A stretch of DNA of 37,049 nucleotides from Chara braunii (Eukaryota > Streptophyta > Charophyceae > Charales > Characeae), in the NCBI GenBank assembly GCA_003427395.1, contig BFEA01000943.1, positions 189,362 to 226,410 of the forward strand. Direction: 5' to 3'. The position numbers and the translations under genes are program-made. The notes below the pieces were generated by a model, which searched no databases, was not told the DNA's origin, and was given only the letters and a program-made list of their open reading frames with translations. Shown piece after piece: positions 1-10,948 of the stretch (the first letter of the stretch is position 1; every line of letters begins with the position of its first letter).

Positions 1-106
1 TCTCTCTCTCTCTCTCTCTCTCTCTTGCTGGCATGTGTGCATGCATGTCCGCATGCTCTCTCTCTCTCTCTCTCGCTCTCTCGCTCTCTCTCTCGCTCTC
101 TCTCTA
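1..106. repeat. (CT)n microsatellite
   Basis: The window opens with nearly pure TC repeats, interrupted by about 30 mixed bases, then CT repeats again to about position 106. Any reading frame across it is low-complexity Ser/Leu and not a gene. Confidence 0.95.
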
Positions 107-1590
107 TCGCTGGCGTGTGCATGCATGTGTGCGCGCTCTGTGTTTTCATCTATGGTGTAGATATGTGTTGACTAAAAGTATGGGGCTTTTTCTAAATGCC
201 CTCTTTGGGCATGATGCAGACATCATGCCCCTTGATTGGTGGTGGTTAGTTTTATAATTGCACGGATGTTAGAGGATAACACCCCAGATGGGTGGTTAGT
301 TTAATCATTGCATGGATTTTGGTGGATGTAGGTTCTGAAGAGACATGGAACCCTTTCATAATTGTGTGGTTTGACATCAATTGAGTGTGCATAGTAAGAT
401 TGATGAGAAAGGGGCGCTGTGCTGTAGGGAGAATCGGGTGGCTTAGGTGATGGGGGAATGGTGGGGGCATGCGTATTCACGGGTTACTCGTTCTTTCCTT
501 CAGGTTGAGCATCTTTGTCATAGGACTAGAAAGTTGTCTTCCTTGGAGTGCTTCCCAATGTACATATGATCTTTGCAGGTTTGTTGTAGCAGTGTGCATT
601 TGAGCGGAACTCTGTGACAATCTACTGCTACTACCGGGGCATTGGTGATGGTGGTGGGAGGTGCGTTTCCCGAGGGCATGGAATCTATTATTCTGCCTCG
701 TAATGTACAGTGTGTGATAGACCAACTTCTTCTTCTTCAACCATCACTGCAGGGGGTTCCATGCAGTGCAGTTAAATGTCAAATGACCTGACTGTTGTGG
801 TACTGGCGGTGGTCGTTGACGTCCGAGGTCCGCGTCCTTGTGGGATCAAGTCAAATGTTTTTTTATGTCGATACCCGAGAGCACTACGACTTTCCCTGGA
901 TGTATAGCTGACAACAGATACATCCCAAGTGTCCGTCAGCGAGCAGTGTGAGCATGTCGCTCGCGGCAATGGTTGGTTGTCCGCGACGAACTGAACGAAG
1001 AACGGGTGGAGAGCGAGGTACGAAGTGATCAGGGTTCCGACGAGTTTGGAGGTGGCAGCAGTGGGATGGGGCCTTGAGATGAAGGGCAAGGCAGAGTGTC
1101 CACTTCCGGATGGCGGGGAACGAATCGCTCAACAGTTCGTTGATTGAAATGACGAGGCGGGTTGCCAGAAGGGGTCTTCAAGAAGAGTAAGTCTGTGAGG
1201 AAGGCATTGGATTTGAAGGAGGTAGCGGTACTCGAGTTGCTCGCCGAACCAGAGTGTTTGGCCCTTGTGTATTCGGCTGGCGGGAGCTACACTGGAAGGA
1301 CTTGTGGAAGGATCGGTCGGGAGTGTGACAAGTCGAACAAGAACGAAGGCCAAGGTCAGCAGTGGCGGAAATGTTTGGTGATGGAGGTTATATGGCAAGC
1401 GACAACATTCAAGATTTGACAGGAGCATTTGTGTGTTGTGATGTGTGGCAGTGGCGAACACCGATGGGTTCACGAGGTGCTAATGGTGAACTGCACAGGT
1501 TGAGTATTGATCTATAAATAGATTCTATATATCAATGGTTGGGGAATCCATCTGTGTGTACAGTTTCTCTTTCCATGTATGGAACAGTGT
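107..1590. other. No recognisable feature
   Basis: Only short overlapping open frames on both strands occur here (up to about 114 codons). None has a motif I recognise and none is supported by a start context or neighbouring exon. I see no repeat match to the rest of the window. Confidence 0.5.
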
Positions 1591-1647
1591 TTTTTTTTTT
1601 TTTTTTTTCGAGTTAGAATGTGTGAAACCTAAAGCCCCCGGTTGGTT

Positions 1648-1677
1648 GCAGCCGCAGCCGCAGCCGCAGCCGCAGCC
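1648..1677. repeat. (GCAGCC)n hexanucleotide microsatellite
   Basis: About five tandem GCAGCC/GCAGCC-like units sit between two T-rich tracts (about 1590-1608 and 1680-1708). This is simple sequence; the Ala or Cys-Gly runs it encodes in different frames are artefacts. Confidence 0.85.
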
Positions 1678-2385
1678 CAATTTTTTTTTTCTTTCTTTCT
1701 TTTTTTTTAGGTGAAAATTAATTGTTGGTGTGTGCATAATGTGTTGTACCGTCGTTAATTTGCTATGTGAATCATTGGTGTGACGAAAGTGTAGGGATTC
1801 GGAGTGTGTGATTGCAGTTGTGCTGAAGTATTAGAGCTGGAGGGAGTGATTGTCGTTGGCCATTTGCGAAATTATTGTAGTTTGGCTTCTGTTCACTTTT
1901 ATCTGGAAACAGAGGTCACAGGGTAAGAGCGACCTCGGGTTGATATGCAAGATTGCTCTCATGGTAGTGGGTGACAAGGCTCACTGAAGCCACCTCTGGG
2001 AGGTGTGAAGGAAAAGGTGTGAGCGGCATGTAGGCAGAGGGTGGAAGGATTTGCCTGTCCTTTTTTCAGCGAGGCATATGATGAGGTACCGAGGAGTTTG
2101 TGAATGTATGGCCAAGTGAATCATAGAAAGGCAGAAAGGAATGAGTGAGGGGGGCGGGGATCAGAAACAAACGAGGGAAGATCGATGGGGAAGCAGGGGA
2201 GGGGGGGAAGGGGGGAAGAGGCGCAAACACAGGTTCAAAGAAAGGGTGGTTAGAGGAAGAAGGTGGTGGGGAAGGTGAGTAGGAGATGTGTGAACTTTGT
2301 CAAATATGATTAGAAGGATTAATACTATTTTTGATAGTGAGGATTGACAGAATTATATCGTAGATTCGTAGTCCAAGGCACAGAG

Positions 2386-2527
2386 TTTTATGTTAAAGGT
2401 CACATGAGACAGAGGTGTGTTTTTTTCTTTTTGATGTTGAAGATGACAGGAGACTGAAGTTTTTTTTTTTAATGTTAAAGATGACAGGAGACTGAAGTTT
2501 TTTTTTTTTAATGTTAAAGATTACAGG

Positions 2528-2565
<38 letters not shown>

Positions 2566-2660
2566 GTCGAAGATCACAGGAGACTGAAGACTGAAGTTTC
2601 TATGTCAGAGATCACATGCGACTCAAAAGTTTTATGTTGAGAAAATCACCTGAGACTCCG
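2386..2660. repeat. Short tandem array, ~40-50 bp monomer with T-tract
   Basis: At least six diverged copies of a unit reading roughly ATGTTAAAGATGACAGGAG, then ACTGAAGT and a T-run, are visible (around 2390, 2432, 2472, 2510, 2563, 2600 and 2632). The T-run varies from 3 to more than 30 bases between copies, which accounts for most of the spacing variation. No coding frame follows the period. Confidence 0.75.
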
Positions 2661-3892
2661 ATGGAGAGGCGTGTTGCTTTGGCAGGAAGCTTGTCGGGAC
2701 TCTGAGGAGCACCGTTTGCCAGGTGTATGCAAGCAAACAGTAGCCGGCAACAGTAGGCGGTGAACATAACTCAGGAGTTTTTCATTAGATAAGGTGTGTT
2801 TGGTTTGGAGGCAGTTGCCTTTGCAAACATCATGGTGATTTGTTTTATTTTTTTATTTTTTTTCTCCTTATATGTGCTGAAAACCAGGTCCAGCGTATCG
2901 TACATCAACGCCACACATCATCCTTCCTTTCATTATGGCTGAAGGCCCCTGAGACAACGCTGCTCCGCCGCTGGCAGTGAGCGCTTGACCCTAGACCTCT
3001 CAGTCCCATAGACTGCCCTGCCCCCTGTCCCTCAGCTGGAAATAGGGTCCAGTGTCACTGTGTCCTATTGCTGTGCTGGAAACCACGTCCAACATCCCTC
3101 GTCTCCCCTGCGCTATCCTGTTGCTAGGATGACCTCTCAGCTAAGGCTGTGCTGTGAACTGAGGCCTCGTCCTGGTCGTGTACTGCTACGGCAGCATCCA
3201 GCCGTTCTTGCTTCCATTTCAACCGGATGAACCCAGTCAGTCTTCCAGCGAGTGAATCCTACCTGCCCCCTGAGCACTTTGTGAACGAAATTGTCGCGGA
3301 TCTCCTCCGCCTTGTCTGCATTCTTGCGCATTTCTCTTTTGATCTTGACATGATTGTTTTTGCTTGTTTTTTTTTTTTTTTGTTTCTTTTATTGTTTCTT
3401 TTGTTGTGGTAATGGGTATATTTCATCGCGTCTGTTTCGGTATCTGTCGCCGGTTGACTGATATGTAACTGCTCTCGATGTTATTGGCAAGGTGCTTGGG
3501 TGGCTTTGCTTGTAGACTTTTGCTTGTAGACTTCTGATCAGAAGTTTCTGCTTTATTAGGTAGGATGGCTTCAGCAGTCGGTTATCAACCTACTGAGGCT
3601 CCCGCTTTGGTGGTAGAGCTTTAAACGGATCCCCTCCCCCTCGCTAATAAGCGCAGGGAGAATGCATTTGTGTTTCCATGAGAATACCAAGCGGTGGGCA
3701 ACTCCTTCCCAATCTGAAGAGCTCAATAGAGGGCACAAAAACTTCAAAAAGTTGTTATTATGATGGGATGTCTCCCGTGCGAAAGAAGTGTTTCGTGTGA
3801 TTTCTTGTTGGACGAAGCAACTGTGCTGATGACGAGTACCGAATTGAAATGGAAGGTGCACAGTCGATCGAGCCTGTTCGGTTAGCCGAGAA
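2661..3892. other. Non-coding stretch with degraded LINE-tail heads
   Basis: No gene recognised. The block GCTGAAAACCAGGTCCAGCG at about 2876-2896 and two weaker relatives near 3038 and 3075 are reverse complements of the hairpin head of the LINE 3' end seen elsewhere (GCTGGACCCGCTTTCCAGC). They are probably old minus-strand remnants. A T-rich tract lies at 3369-3410. Confidence 0.4.
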
Positions 3893-4022
3893 TTGCAGGG
3901 CGAAGTATCTAAAAACAGAGGACAATCAATAGACATCAGGGTAAAAGAAGGAAAGAAACTTAGATGGGAGGAGGCTCATTGTCCGTCAATCGCGTGTTAT
4001 GGTGGTTGGCGGCATTACCTAC

Positions 4023-4110
4023 TTTTTATGGTAATGCCTGCTCTTGTAGGTGGGTTTGGAAACTGGTTTGTTCCTATTTTAATTGGGAGCGGCTGATATG
4101 GCCTTTCCAG
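4023..4110 (+). pseudogene. cox1: Nuclear copy of mitochondrial cox1 (NUMT fragment)
   Basis: The + strand reads [21 protein letters not shown] and then, after a one-base shift, ADMAFP. This is the highly conserved stretch of cytochrome c oxidase subunit I around transmembrane helices II-III, where the family has ...PILIGAPDMAFP.... The tryptophan is encoded by TGG, as in plant or algal mitochondria. The shift is explained by one inserted A after ATTGGG, and the expected Pro codon has become Ala. Only about 88 bp match; the sequence on either side does not continue into cox1. It is therefore a short inactive organelle-to-nucleus transfer, not a functional gene. The upstream ORF that runs into it is accidental. 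Confidence 0.85.
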
Positions 4111-4120
4111 GACTGTTGTG

Positions 4121-4217
4121 TTTCAGAAACAAAAAACACCCGCAATCACTATTGATCGACATGTGCTGGTTGCGTTTGACCTTTTGTGGATTGCGGGTGT
4201 GCTTTTTGTTTCTGGAA
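4121..4217. repeat. Hairpin (inverted repeat) adjoining the cox1 scrap
   Basis: Left arm 4121-4148 (TTTCAGAAACAAAAAACACC then CGCAATCA) pairs with right arm 4188-4217, whose reverse complement is TTCCAGAAACAAAAAGCACA then CCCGCAATCC. The loop is about 39 bases. It starts only ten bases after the cox1 match ends, so it may have come in on the same mitochondrial fragment or be a separate foldback element. Confidence 0.7.
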
Positions 4218-4257
4218 CATTGGTGTGTGGAGACGAAAATGCTAATGGTGATATGAT

Positions 4258-4395
4258 GGGATGCTGGACCCGGGTCCGAGCAGGCGCTGCTCCTCACCCA
4301 CCTATATAGACTGGAGCTGCCCGCAGCAGGCCTGCAAGAGGAGGATGCTCATATCACCCCCCCTCTAGCACTTCGGCACGGGTTTTCGAAAGGAA
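4258..4395 (+). mobile_element. Diverged LINE 3' tail
   Basis: GGGATGCTGGACCCGGGTCC begins a diverged copy of the LINE 3' end found at 12.2, 17.1 and 25.9 kb. It keeps the head hairpin, the GCTGCTCCTCACCCACC block and a remnant of the terminal hairpin whose apex is ATGCTCATATCA. The A tail has decayed into TTTTCGAAAGGAAAA. Confidence 0.6.
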
Positions 4396-5298
4396 AACGG
4401 ATGAAATGCTAATTTTTTGAGGAGTAACTGCACGTGTATATGTAAATGATTAGCCAGACGTTTGAGCTGATTTCCACCTTTTTTGTACGCAAGATGAGGA
4501 GAGGAGGAACTGAGTTGTCGAGGACATGAAAAGTTTTTAGGTCAATATCTTGAACGATGGAAATGCGGAAGATGATTCTGGAAGTGGAGCAAAGGGTGAA
4601 AAGGGGTGTCATGGATGACCCACAAGGCAGCACATGAGTCACCTGTTTGCAGCTTCAGCACAGGATCACTACGTATAGTAGAATTTGCTACATACATCAC
4701 GTGCGGGTACACCGACTGCATACCATTTGGAAGTTATCACAGCTGGTGGTAATGCCTGCCGGATTGTCGTGCGGCAATGGCGAATGTTCATCGCCTGCTC
4801 AAACCATGAAGGTGTGATGTGGCATTTGGACTAACATTCAATGGCCTCCTACCTTTTTGCTGCCCTTTTTTATTCTTTGTTTGTTCTGCTGTCACAGTCT
4901 TCTTTCTGAACAAGGGCCATTTTTCTTTTCTTTTTAATCGGGACCTATGCGAGATGTGGGCCTTCTTTTCTGTGGGTGGTTGATAATGGCGTTAATGGTC
5001 GTTTGTCGTCCCCTGCCAGCTTTCATCTGTTGACATTGTCTGCCGGTGGGATGACATGTGTGGGCATTGTTTCGGTCGCATCTGTCTTCCTGATCGCCGC
5101 CTGTGCACACCCACACTCGCACACACCAAAACGTGCGCGTGCGCACATACACACATGCTCTATCACTCCATGGCTATGCAACTTCCATTTCATTTTGTTG
5201 TCTCGCCCCTCGAGTGTAGAGACCTCATCTCTATGTGGATATTGACGGTTCCATCATTCATGAACTGTTTAACCTTGTGGCTACTCCTCGTCGTTCAA
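4396..5298. other. No recognisable gene
   Basis: Short open frames only. A CA/GT-rich patch (about 5105-5160) gives His/Thr-rich frames that look like low complexity. The open frame running from 5056 into the PLE has no PLE-like sequence in its first 80 codons. Confidence 0.45.
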
Positions 5299-8200
5299 TT
5301 TGATGGAATCGTTCGAGAGGCAGTCGAAATCCTCCCCCCGTCCACGATTCGCCTCGAAGCACAAAGTCTTGGTGACAGACCCTTCACGATTGCCACTGCC
5401 CCAGGTCCATTCTGTGCTGTGTGCTCAGCCGTACGTCACATGCTTACTCAAGCGGCTAATACAGACTGGCAATCAGTATTCCGTACGCTCTCTGAAGCCA
5501 CCTCAGCCTGGCGCTCTTGCTTGCTGCAATGGCTGCAAACAAATGTCTCGAACTCGGAGCTCACACCGAACATTGTGAACTGGAGGGGCATGATCCAAGG
5601 TCTGCAATATTCACGCCAATCGTATTTCCGTCCTTCACACGGTACGGATCCACTCTTAAATTTCATCGAAGCTGTGTGCATGCATCAGGTTGCTCGGACC
5701 ACAATCGCGGGGCGTCCTTCGGCTACCGGAGGTCGTTGAATTACATACACGGCCTGCTCTTGCCAAGGAGATACGTAGCTGTGACAAGATGGTGTCACCT
5801 ATTCGTGTGCGGTTCTATAATTTTACAGAAGTGGTACTCGATATAACAAGCAATATGCCTCCTTCAGACCCTAGCAATTGTCCATGTCGACAAGCATTTT
5901 CACGTCGTGCAGACGTTCTTGATGGTCATGTGGCCACAGTGAACGACATTGTTGTACCAGACACATTTGTGGGCACTCTTCTTTGAGGGCTCCAAGTCAA
6001 GTATTGCCTCAATGCTGACACCACAGGCCTGATGAAAGCGTTGAAGCTTGGTCTGGACGAGTATCTTGCTAAGTTTATAGCAACCATGAGATCAGCTCGC
6101 AACAATGAAGCTGTAAGAACTTGGTGACTCTCTCTCTTAGCTGGGCAGATCACAACACTTTTTGAAGAAGCCAAATGATTTTTTCCAGGTCGTCATACCA
6201 AGCACCTGCTCAGGATGCCTCGTGAGCGTGCCAGCACCACTCTTCAATGGCCACAACAGCAATTTGGCATACTAATTGTCGATTAGATTAAACATCATAG
6301 AGCATCGCGATCTGCTGCGAATGCTGGTACACAAGTTATCACAGCATATTACTGTCCTACATACAATCAAGCATCGGAGTATGTGGCCAGCATCCTCGAG
6401 CGCCATGCACTTTTCAATTAACGTTGAGGTCGTTGACATACTAACACCCTTCCTTCTCTACCCCCGTCCGCTCTACGTCCAATTGACGGAGTTATTCAGC
6501 GAAACAACCTTTCCCGATCCGCATGTAGCCCAGCGCCTCATCTACCTTGCGTTTCGCACCTGCGTAATAGGCCCGCCTCGTAAACCTCTCGCAAGTAGGA
6601 CAATGGCCTTTCATTCATGGAGCTATGCTTTCAAGGCGTGAACAAGTCTCTGCATAGTATGGACAATGAGCTTTATCAAGAAGGCGGTGTATAATGTTGT
6701 TGGATCGTGGAAAGTGCTGAGGAAGTCATTTTGGGCCTCAAGCAGAGTGCACATTCCCTTCAAGGCTGTACGCCACACGGAACGGATTTTACAACAATGT
6801 ATACAAACCTGCCAAATGACATGATTCGTAGCAGTGTCATAGCGATGTCATAAACTATGTTCGTGAAGCACGTGATTTACGCTTTGGTGTGCATCCCACA
6901 GCGAAGCTGGACAATACAAATGTATTTGACTATAGGAGGTCCTTATCGTGGGGAGTGGGTTACTTCTTGTGGCTCCTGTACACTTTCGGTGTCAGACAGA
7001 TATTTAACCACATCTGCGGTTTGTAGCTCCCATATACATCTTTATACATCGGATTATATTTTGCTCCATTAGGTGGTTGGTATCCCTATGGGCACTAACG
7101 CCGGACCAGAATTAACCAACCTCACGCTCTGCTACAACAAAGCAGAGTCCGTTGGCGAACTTCAAGAGTGAGATCCACACACTGTGCAGGCATATGCATT
7201 CATGTACCGATTCATTAATAACAACCTATCAGGGAAGACATCTTGGCTCTCCCCTGCTCGATATGGTATTGAGTGGAGAAACACTACGGAGCAAGATGAG
7301 TGATGTCTTTTCCTTGGTGCTAGAATCCTGGTTCAACAGGACGGCTCACTTCACATTGATGTGTTTTACAAGGCTGAGGCCTGAACATTCTCTGTTATAT
7401 GACATCCGAGTGCTTCTACCAATGCCCCGGCTCGTCAACTCACAAGGGCCTTCACAAATAGCTAATGAAATTCAAACATATTTGTAATAATACCACTGAC
7501 TTCAAAGCTGCAGTGACTTCCGTGCCACGGCGTATGTGTGTTAAGGGCCATCGTCCCAGTGCTGTGGCCAGAGGCTGAACTGCATATGGGCGTGGCCGGC
7601 TGTGTTGTCTACCCACTTGTGTTACACGACTTTCAAACAGGTTTGGTGTGCGAGGCGAATGCTTACCTACTACCACAAGCTAATTCTGCGCACAACCCTC
7701 TGTACAACCACATGCACCAGACCACCACCCACTCTCCAACACCTTTCTTGATCAAAGGCAGCAGCAGCATCAACCCCATCAACAATCAAACGCAAGGGGG
7801 CCCTCCCTCTCGTAGTATTCTTCCTGAAATGGCAAACGCCAATGTGGATACGCAAACACAGTTGGAAACCGTCCCGGTTGGAACAAATAACGTAAACATT
7901 GTCGCAATGGTTGTAGGGGATGAAGACCTCCATCCATGGCGGCGAGGATTGCTGCTGAAACTGCGCCGCCACCATCACCACCTCGGCCTCCACCACCGCC
8001 AGCATCACCGCCTTCGCACTTGCAAGTATTACTATCTCGGAAGAGCAAATCGATTGAACCTCCTGGTGGCCTTCCCTTCCTCCCATTCTATCATCGCACG
8101 TATAGAGTTCAACAGTGTTCAGTTAGCATGTACACAACATAGTCTTTGCTCCGAACACTATGAAGGGATGATCGCTGCCAGCTATCTTGTGCTCCGCACA

Positions 8201-8381
8201 CGGTGTTGGTCTTACTAGCACTGCGATTGCAAACAAAATTTCTTCTATCTGGCCTGACGAACGATAGACACAGCAGCCTGAGGAGGATAACATATTACCA
8301 TATGAACCACCTATAGAGCATTGTACTAATAGGTTGTCACCACCAGAGCGAGCTGTTGCAGACAAATCCTGCAGAAACTAA
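5299..8381 (+). pseudogene. Penelope-like element reverse transcriptase, decayed
   Basis: A ~3.1-kb degenerate coding region is spread over all three + frames. N-terminal part: 5299-5740 (FDGIVREAVEILPPSTIRLE ... DWQSVFRTLSEATSAW ... NIVNWRGMIQGLQ), then about 5690-6120 in another frame with a Cys pair (NCPCRQAF) followed by DVLDGHVATVND, the arrangement seen upstream of RT in PLEs. RT motif A is DFTTMYTNLPNDMI (Asp codon at 6785). Motif B is GIPMGTNAGPELTNLTL (7079-7132). Motif C is MYRFINNNL (about 7202), where the catalytic Asp-Asp is Asn-Asn. Then come FLGARI, DGSLHIDVFYKAEA and ICNNTTDFKAAVTSVPRRMC (about 7465-7555). A C-terminal segment at 8061-8381 (GLPFLPFYHRTYRVQ ... LTSTAIANKISSIWPDER) looks like the same protein. 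There are at least eight stops or frame changes, so it is inactive. I see no GIY-YIG endonuclease domain. PLE assignment rests on motif order and the IPMGTN/FTTMYT signature; exact clade is inference. Confidence 0.85.
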
Positions 8382-8463
8382 ACACCTTTGCTTTGGATCA
8401 ACCTCCCCTGTCGTTGTCTACCCATAGAGAAGGAATAAATATCGAGGAAACCCAAGAACCAGG

Positions 8464-8672
8464 CTCCATGCCGCTTTGTGGTGACCCACTAGAGATTCAG
8501 TAGCATGTGGTGCGCATGCCTTAGGTGACCCTCTAGAGATTCAAGGGATAACCCATATGAGTTTTTGTCTTCATATGTATTATGACATTCAACATTGTGC
8601 TCGTGCACAACACCCTGATATATCATGTCCAATTTGTAGACAGGGGCTGGAAGCCTGGAACGACAATGCCTC
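8464..8672 (+). pseudogene. RING-like zinc-binding remnant after the PLE
   Basis: Just downstream of the PLE C-terminus the + strand reads MPLCGDPLEIQ (about 8469) and, after a duplication and frame breaks, SFCLHMYYDIQHCARAQHP then DISCPICRQGLEAW (8558-8660). The C-x-H and C-P-I-C-R spacing resembles the second half of a RING finger. The first Cys pair would be C-x2-C with its first Cys replaced by Met. A local ~52-bp duplication (GGTGACCCACTAGAGATTCA at about 8472, GGTGACCCTCTAGAGATTCA at about 8524) interrupts it. It could be part of the PLE protein or a separate captured fragment. Function is inferred only from Cys/His spacing. Confidence 0.35.
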
Positions 8673-9617
8673 CACTTTCTCGATTTCCTTCCAGATCTTC
8701 GATAGTGCCTCCTGATTCTGGCTTGGTATTGTTTGTCCAGTTCATTCATCTTCTCTTTCATGATCCGAACCATCCTTGCCGCCTTCTCCGCTTGACGGGT
8801 TTCCTCAAGCCTCCTCTTCTGCTGCTCTTGTTCAAGCCTAGTTTGTTCCTCTCTATGGCGACGATCGTCTTCTTTACGACTTCTACCTTTCTCTTACCTT
8901 TTGCCGTTCACGAGTTTCCTAAGAAGGGAAACAACCTCTGCATCGGTACAACCCAAGAGGTTGGAATACCCGAATTCGGCCTATAGGGTACAATCGTGTT
9001 CGAGGTGGAGGAGACAGACGAGGAGCTTGACTGTTGCTGAAGCGCTGGGACTGGGGGCAGAGGAGGCGCTGACGGAGCGTACACTGCCTGCACGTACACC
9101 TGAGGTGATCGATACGTCGGAGCTTCCATTGACAACCTGACTGGCACTCTGAAAATCAGTCCATCCTGTTCATTAATCTTCTCTTTCATGATCCGAACCA
9201 TCCTTGCCGCCTTCTCCGCTTGACGGGCGTCCTCTTCCTCAAGCCTCCTCCTCTGTTGCTCTTGTTCAAGCCTAGTTTGTTCCTCTCTGTGGCGACGATC
9301 GTCTTCTTCACGACTTCTGTCTTTCTCTTCCCTTTTGCCGTTCACGAGTTTCCTAAGAAGGGAAACAACCTCTGCGTCAATACCCCTTTGTCTAGGAACC
9401 CAAGAGGCTGGAATACCTGAATTCGGCCTATAAGGTACAATCGTGTTCGAGGTGGAGGAGACAGGCGAGGAACTTGACTGTCGCTAAAGCGCTGGGACTG
9501 GGGGTAAAGGAGGCGCTGACGGAGCGTACATTGCCTGCACGTACACTTGAGGTAATCGATACGTCGGAGCTTCCGTTGACAAACTGACTGGCACTCTGAA
9601 AATCAGCCCATCCTGTC
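8673..9617 (-). pseudogene. Tandemly duplicated coiled-coil / Pro-rich retroelement-like ORF
   Basis: Two direct units, about 8743-9170 and 9171-9617, share nearly the whole sequence. On the minus strand each reads a highly charged helix (EEKDRSREEDDRRHREEQTR ... RRRLEEEDARQAEKAARMVR ... MKEKINE), and beyond it a stretch rich in Pro, Gln and Ser (YVQAVYAPSAPPLPPVPALQ ... SSSSSVSSTSNTIVPYRPNS). The longest open frame is 145 codons (9345 to 8908) and crosses the unit junction. Left-unit coding breaks down near 8690, where PLE-derived sequence begins. Charged coiled coil plus proline-rich linker is typical of gag-like or ORF1 proteins of plant and algal retroelements. No zinc knuckle is visible here. 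Function is not established. Confidence 0.5.
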
Positions 9618-10559
9618 GAGGATAGGGATAGTTGCAATGAAATCAAGGAGACACTACACATGAAAATACTCACAACACCATTCGTAAAGGGATGTCAAAA
9701 TCTAATGGCGAGCTCTTTTAAGAAATAGTGTTAGCAACCAACGCATCACTCCTAAATAACAAATTGTTCGCAGGCGGGTGTGCGAATCAGCACCCGATAA
9801 TAGATCATAGATGGCATGCAAGTGAATTAGGAAGGTAGAGAAAGGAGAGGGAGAGAGAGAGGGGGGAGAGGGGGGAGAGAGAAGAGAGGGAAGGAAGGTG
9901 GGTCAGACCGTAAACTGAATAGGAACCCTGATGTCTACACCATTCTACGACCAACGGAGTGGTTACAGACGCTGCCCCAACGTGGAGGTTACAAGATACG
10001 AGGATGTGTATCACCGATAGACAACATTAAAATACTTAAAGGAGATGAGAGCAAATGCATAGACAAAGCAAGGAGAGCAATTGTGAGGAAGGAGAGATTT
10101 AGAATGTAAAGGAGAAGAAGCATACACAGAGAGTCATGGAAGTACACATAAATCATTTATAGCGGGGTCCCTACGATCGTTTCATTCGCCCGCCAGTAGC
10201 GAAATCGTTGGGGGACGAAGTGAGCGGGTACCGAAGTCCTTGGTCCAACTTCTTAAATACTAATCCACGAAGTGCCATGAAGATCAGAAAGTTAAACGAA
10301 AGTCGCACGAGTGAAGATGAACATGAGAAATGGGGAATTAGGCTAGGACAGAAAAAAGTTCTCCAAAACTTGAGGCGGAGGATACAGAGACCATACTAGA
10401 ATGGAAGGTGGTTGGCACGAGAAGGACGGTGAGTACAAGGTATAGTTTCTGACAACATGTACGATTGGCGTTCCTAGATCAGAATCCTCCGTGAATTCCA
10501 TGTAGCCGAAGATAGAAAATTGTATGGTGTGGACCGCATCGCCCTAGCAAGGCCGTTGT
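9618..10559. other. No confident gene; GA-rich tract
   Basis: A GA-rich simple tract occupies about 9838-9895. A + frame at 10208-10399 (SGYRSPWSNFLNTNPRSAMK ..., KWGIRLGQKKVLQNLRRR) is basic and might belong to the LINE that follows, but I cannot tie it to a named domain. Confidence 0.35.
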
Positions 10560-10855
10560 CATCCGCTAGAAGCCTTTCCAACTGTAATCAATAGGAGCTT
10601 CACTTGATCACCGCTAGTAGGGTCAGAGGAATCAAGAATCACAGTTGGGATAAGAGTCCAAAAACTATCAAGGTTCAGAGTTGGGATAAGAGTCCAAAAA
10701 ATAACTTCTCGCGTGGAAGAATCCGCCAAGACTTCAGTCAATAGTATCTCGTGTAGGTCAGAAAATTCCGCAAATGAATGGGCATGGGCGACCCAAATGG
10801 GAAAGGGCAGGAGACACACCAAATCATTATATGGCTTAACAGTCAAATCAACCTA

Positions 10856-10948
10856 CAGGCTCCTAAGACCCAAGACTAACCTTTGAGACCAGGTGGAGGA
10901 CAGGCTCCTAAGACCCAAGACTAACCTTCGAGACCAGGTGGAGGAGCG
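10856..10948 (+). repeat. 48-bp tandem duplication inside the LINE ORF
   Basis: CAGGCTCCTAAGACCCAAGA and the following 28 bases occur twice head to tail (about 10856-10903 and 10904-10948), differing by one substitution (CTTTGAG/CTTCGAG) and a short indel. The duplication is recent compared with the rest of the decayed LINE. Confidence 0.85.

Noticed and set aside
33-257. 74-codon frame at the window start
   Set aside because: Driven by the CT microsatellite.
1525-1737. Frame with Cys-Gly repeats
   Set aside because: Encoded by the GCAGCC microsatellite and T tracts.
3830-3860. CTGATGA at 3833
   Set aside because: No following stem II plus GAAA at correct spacing.
7538-8218. 226-codon frame as a separate gene
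   Set aside because: It overlaps PLE C-terminal coding in other frames and has His/Gln-rich low-complexity sequence.
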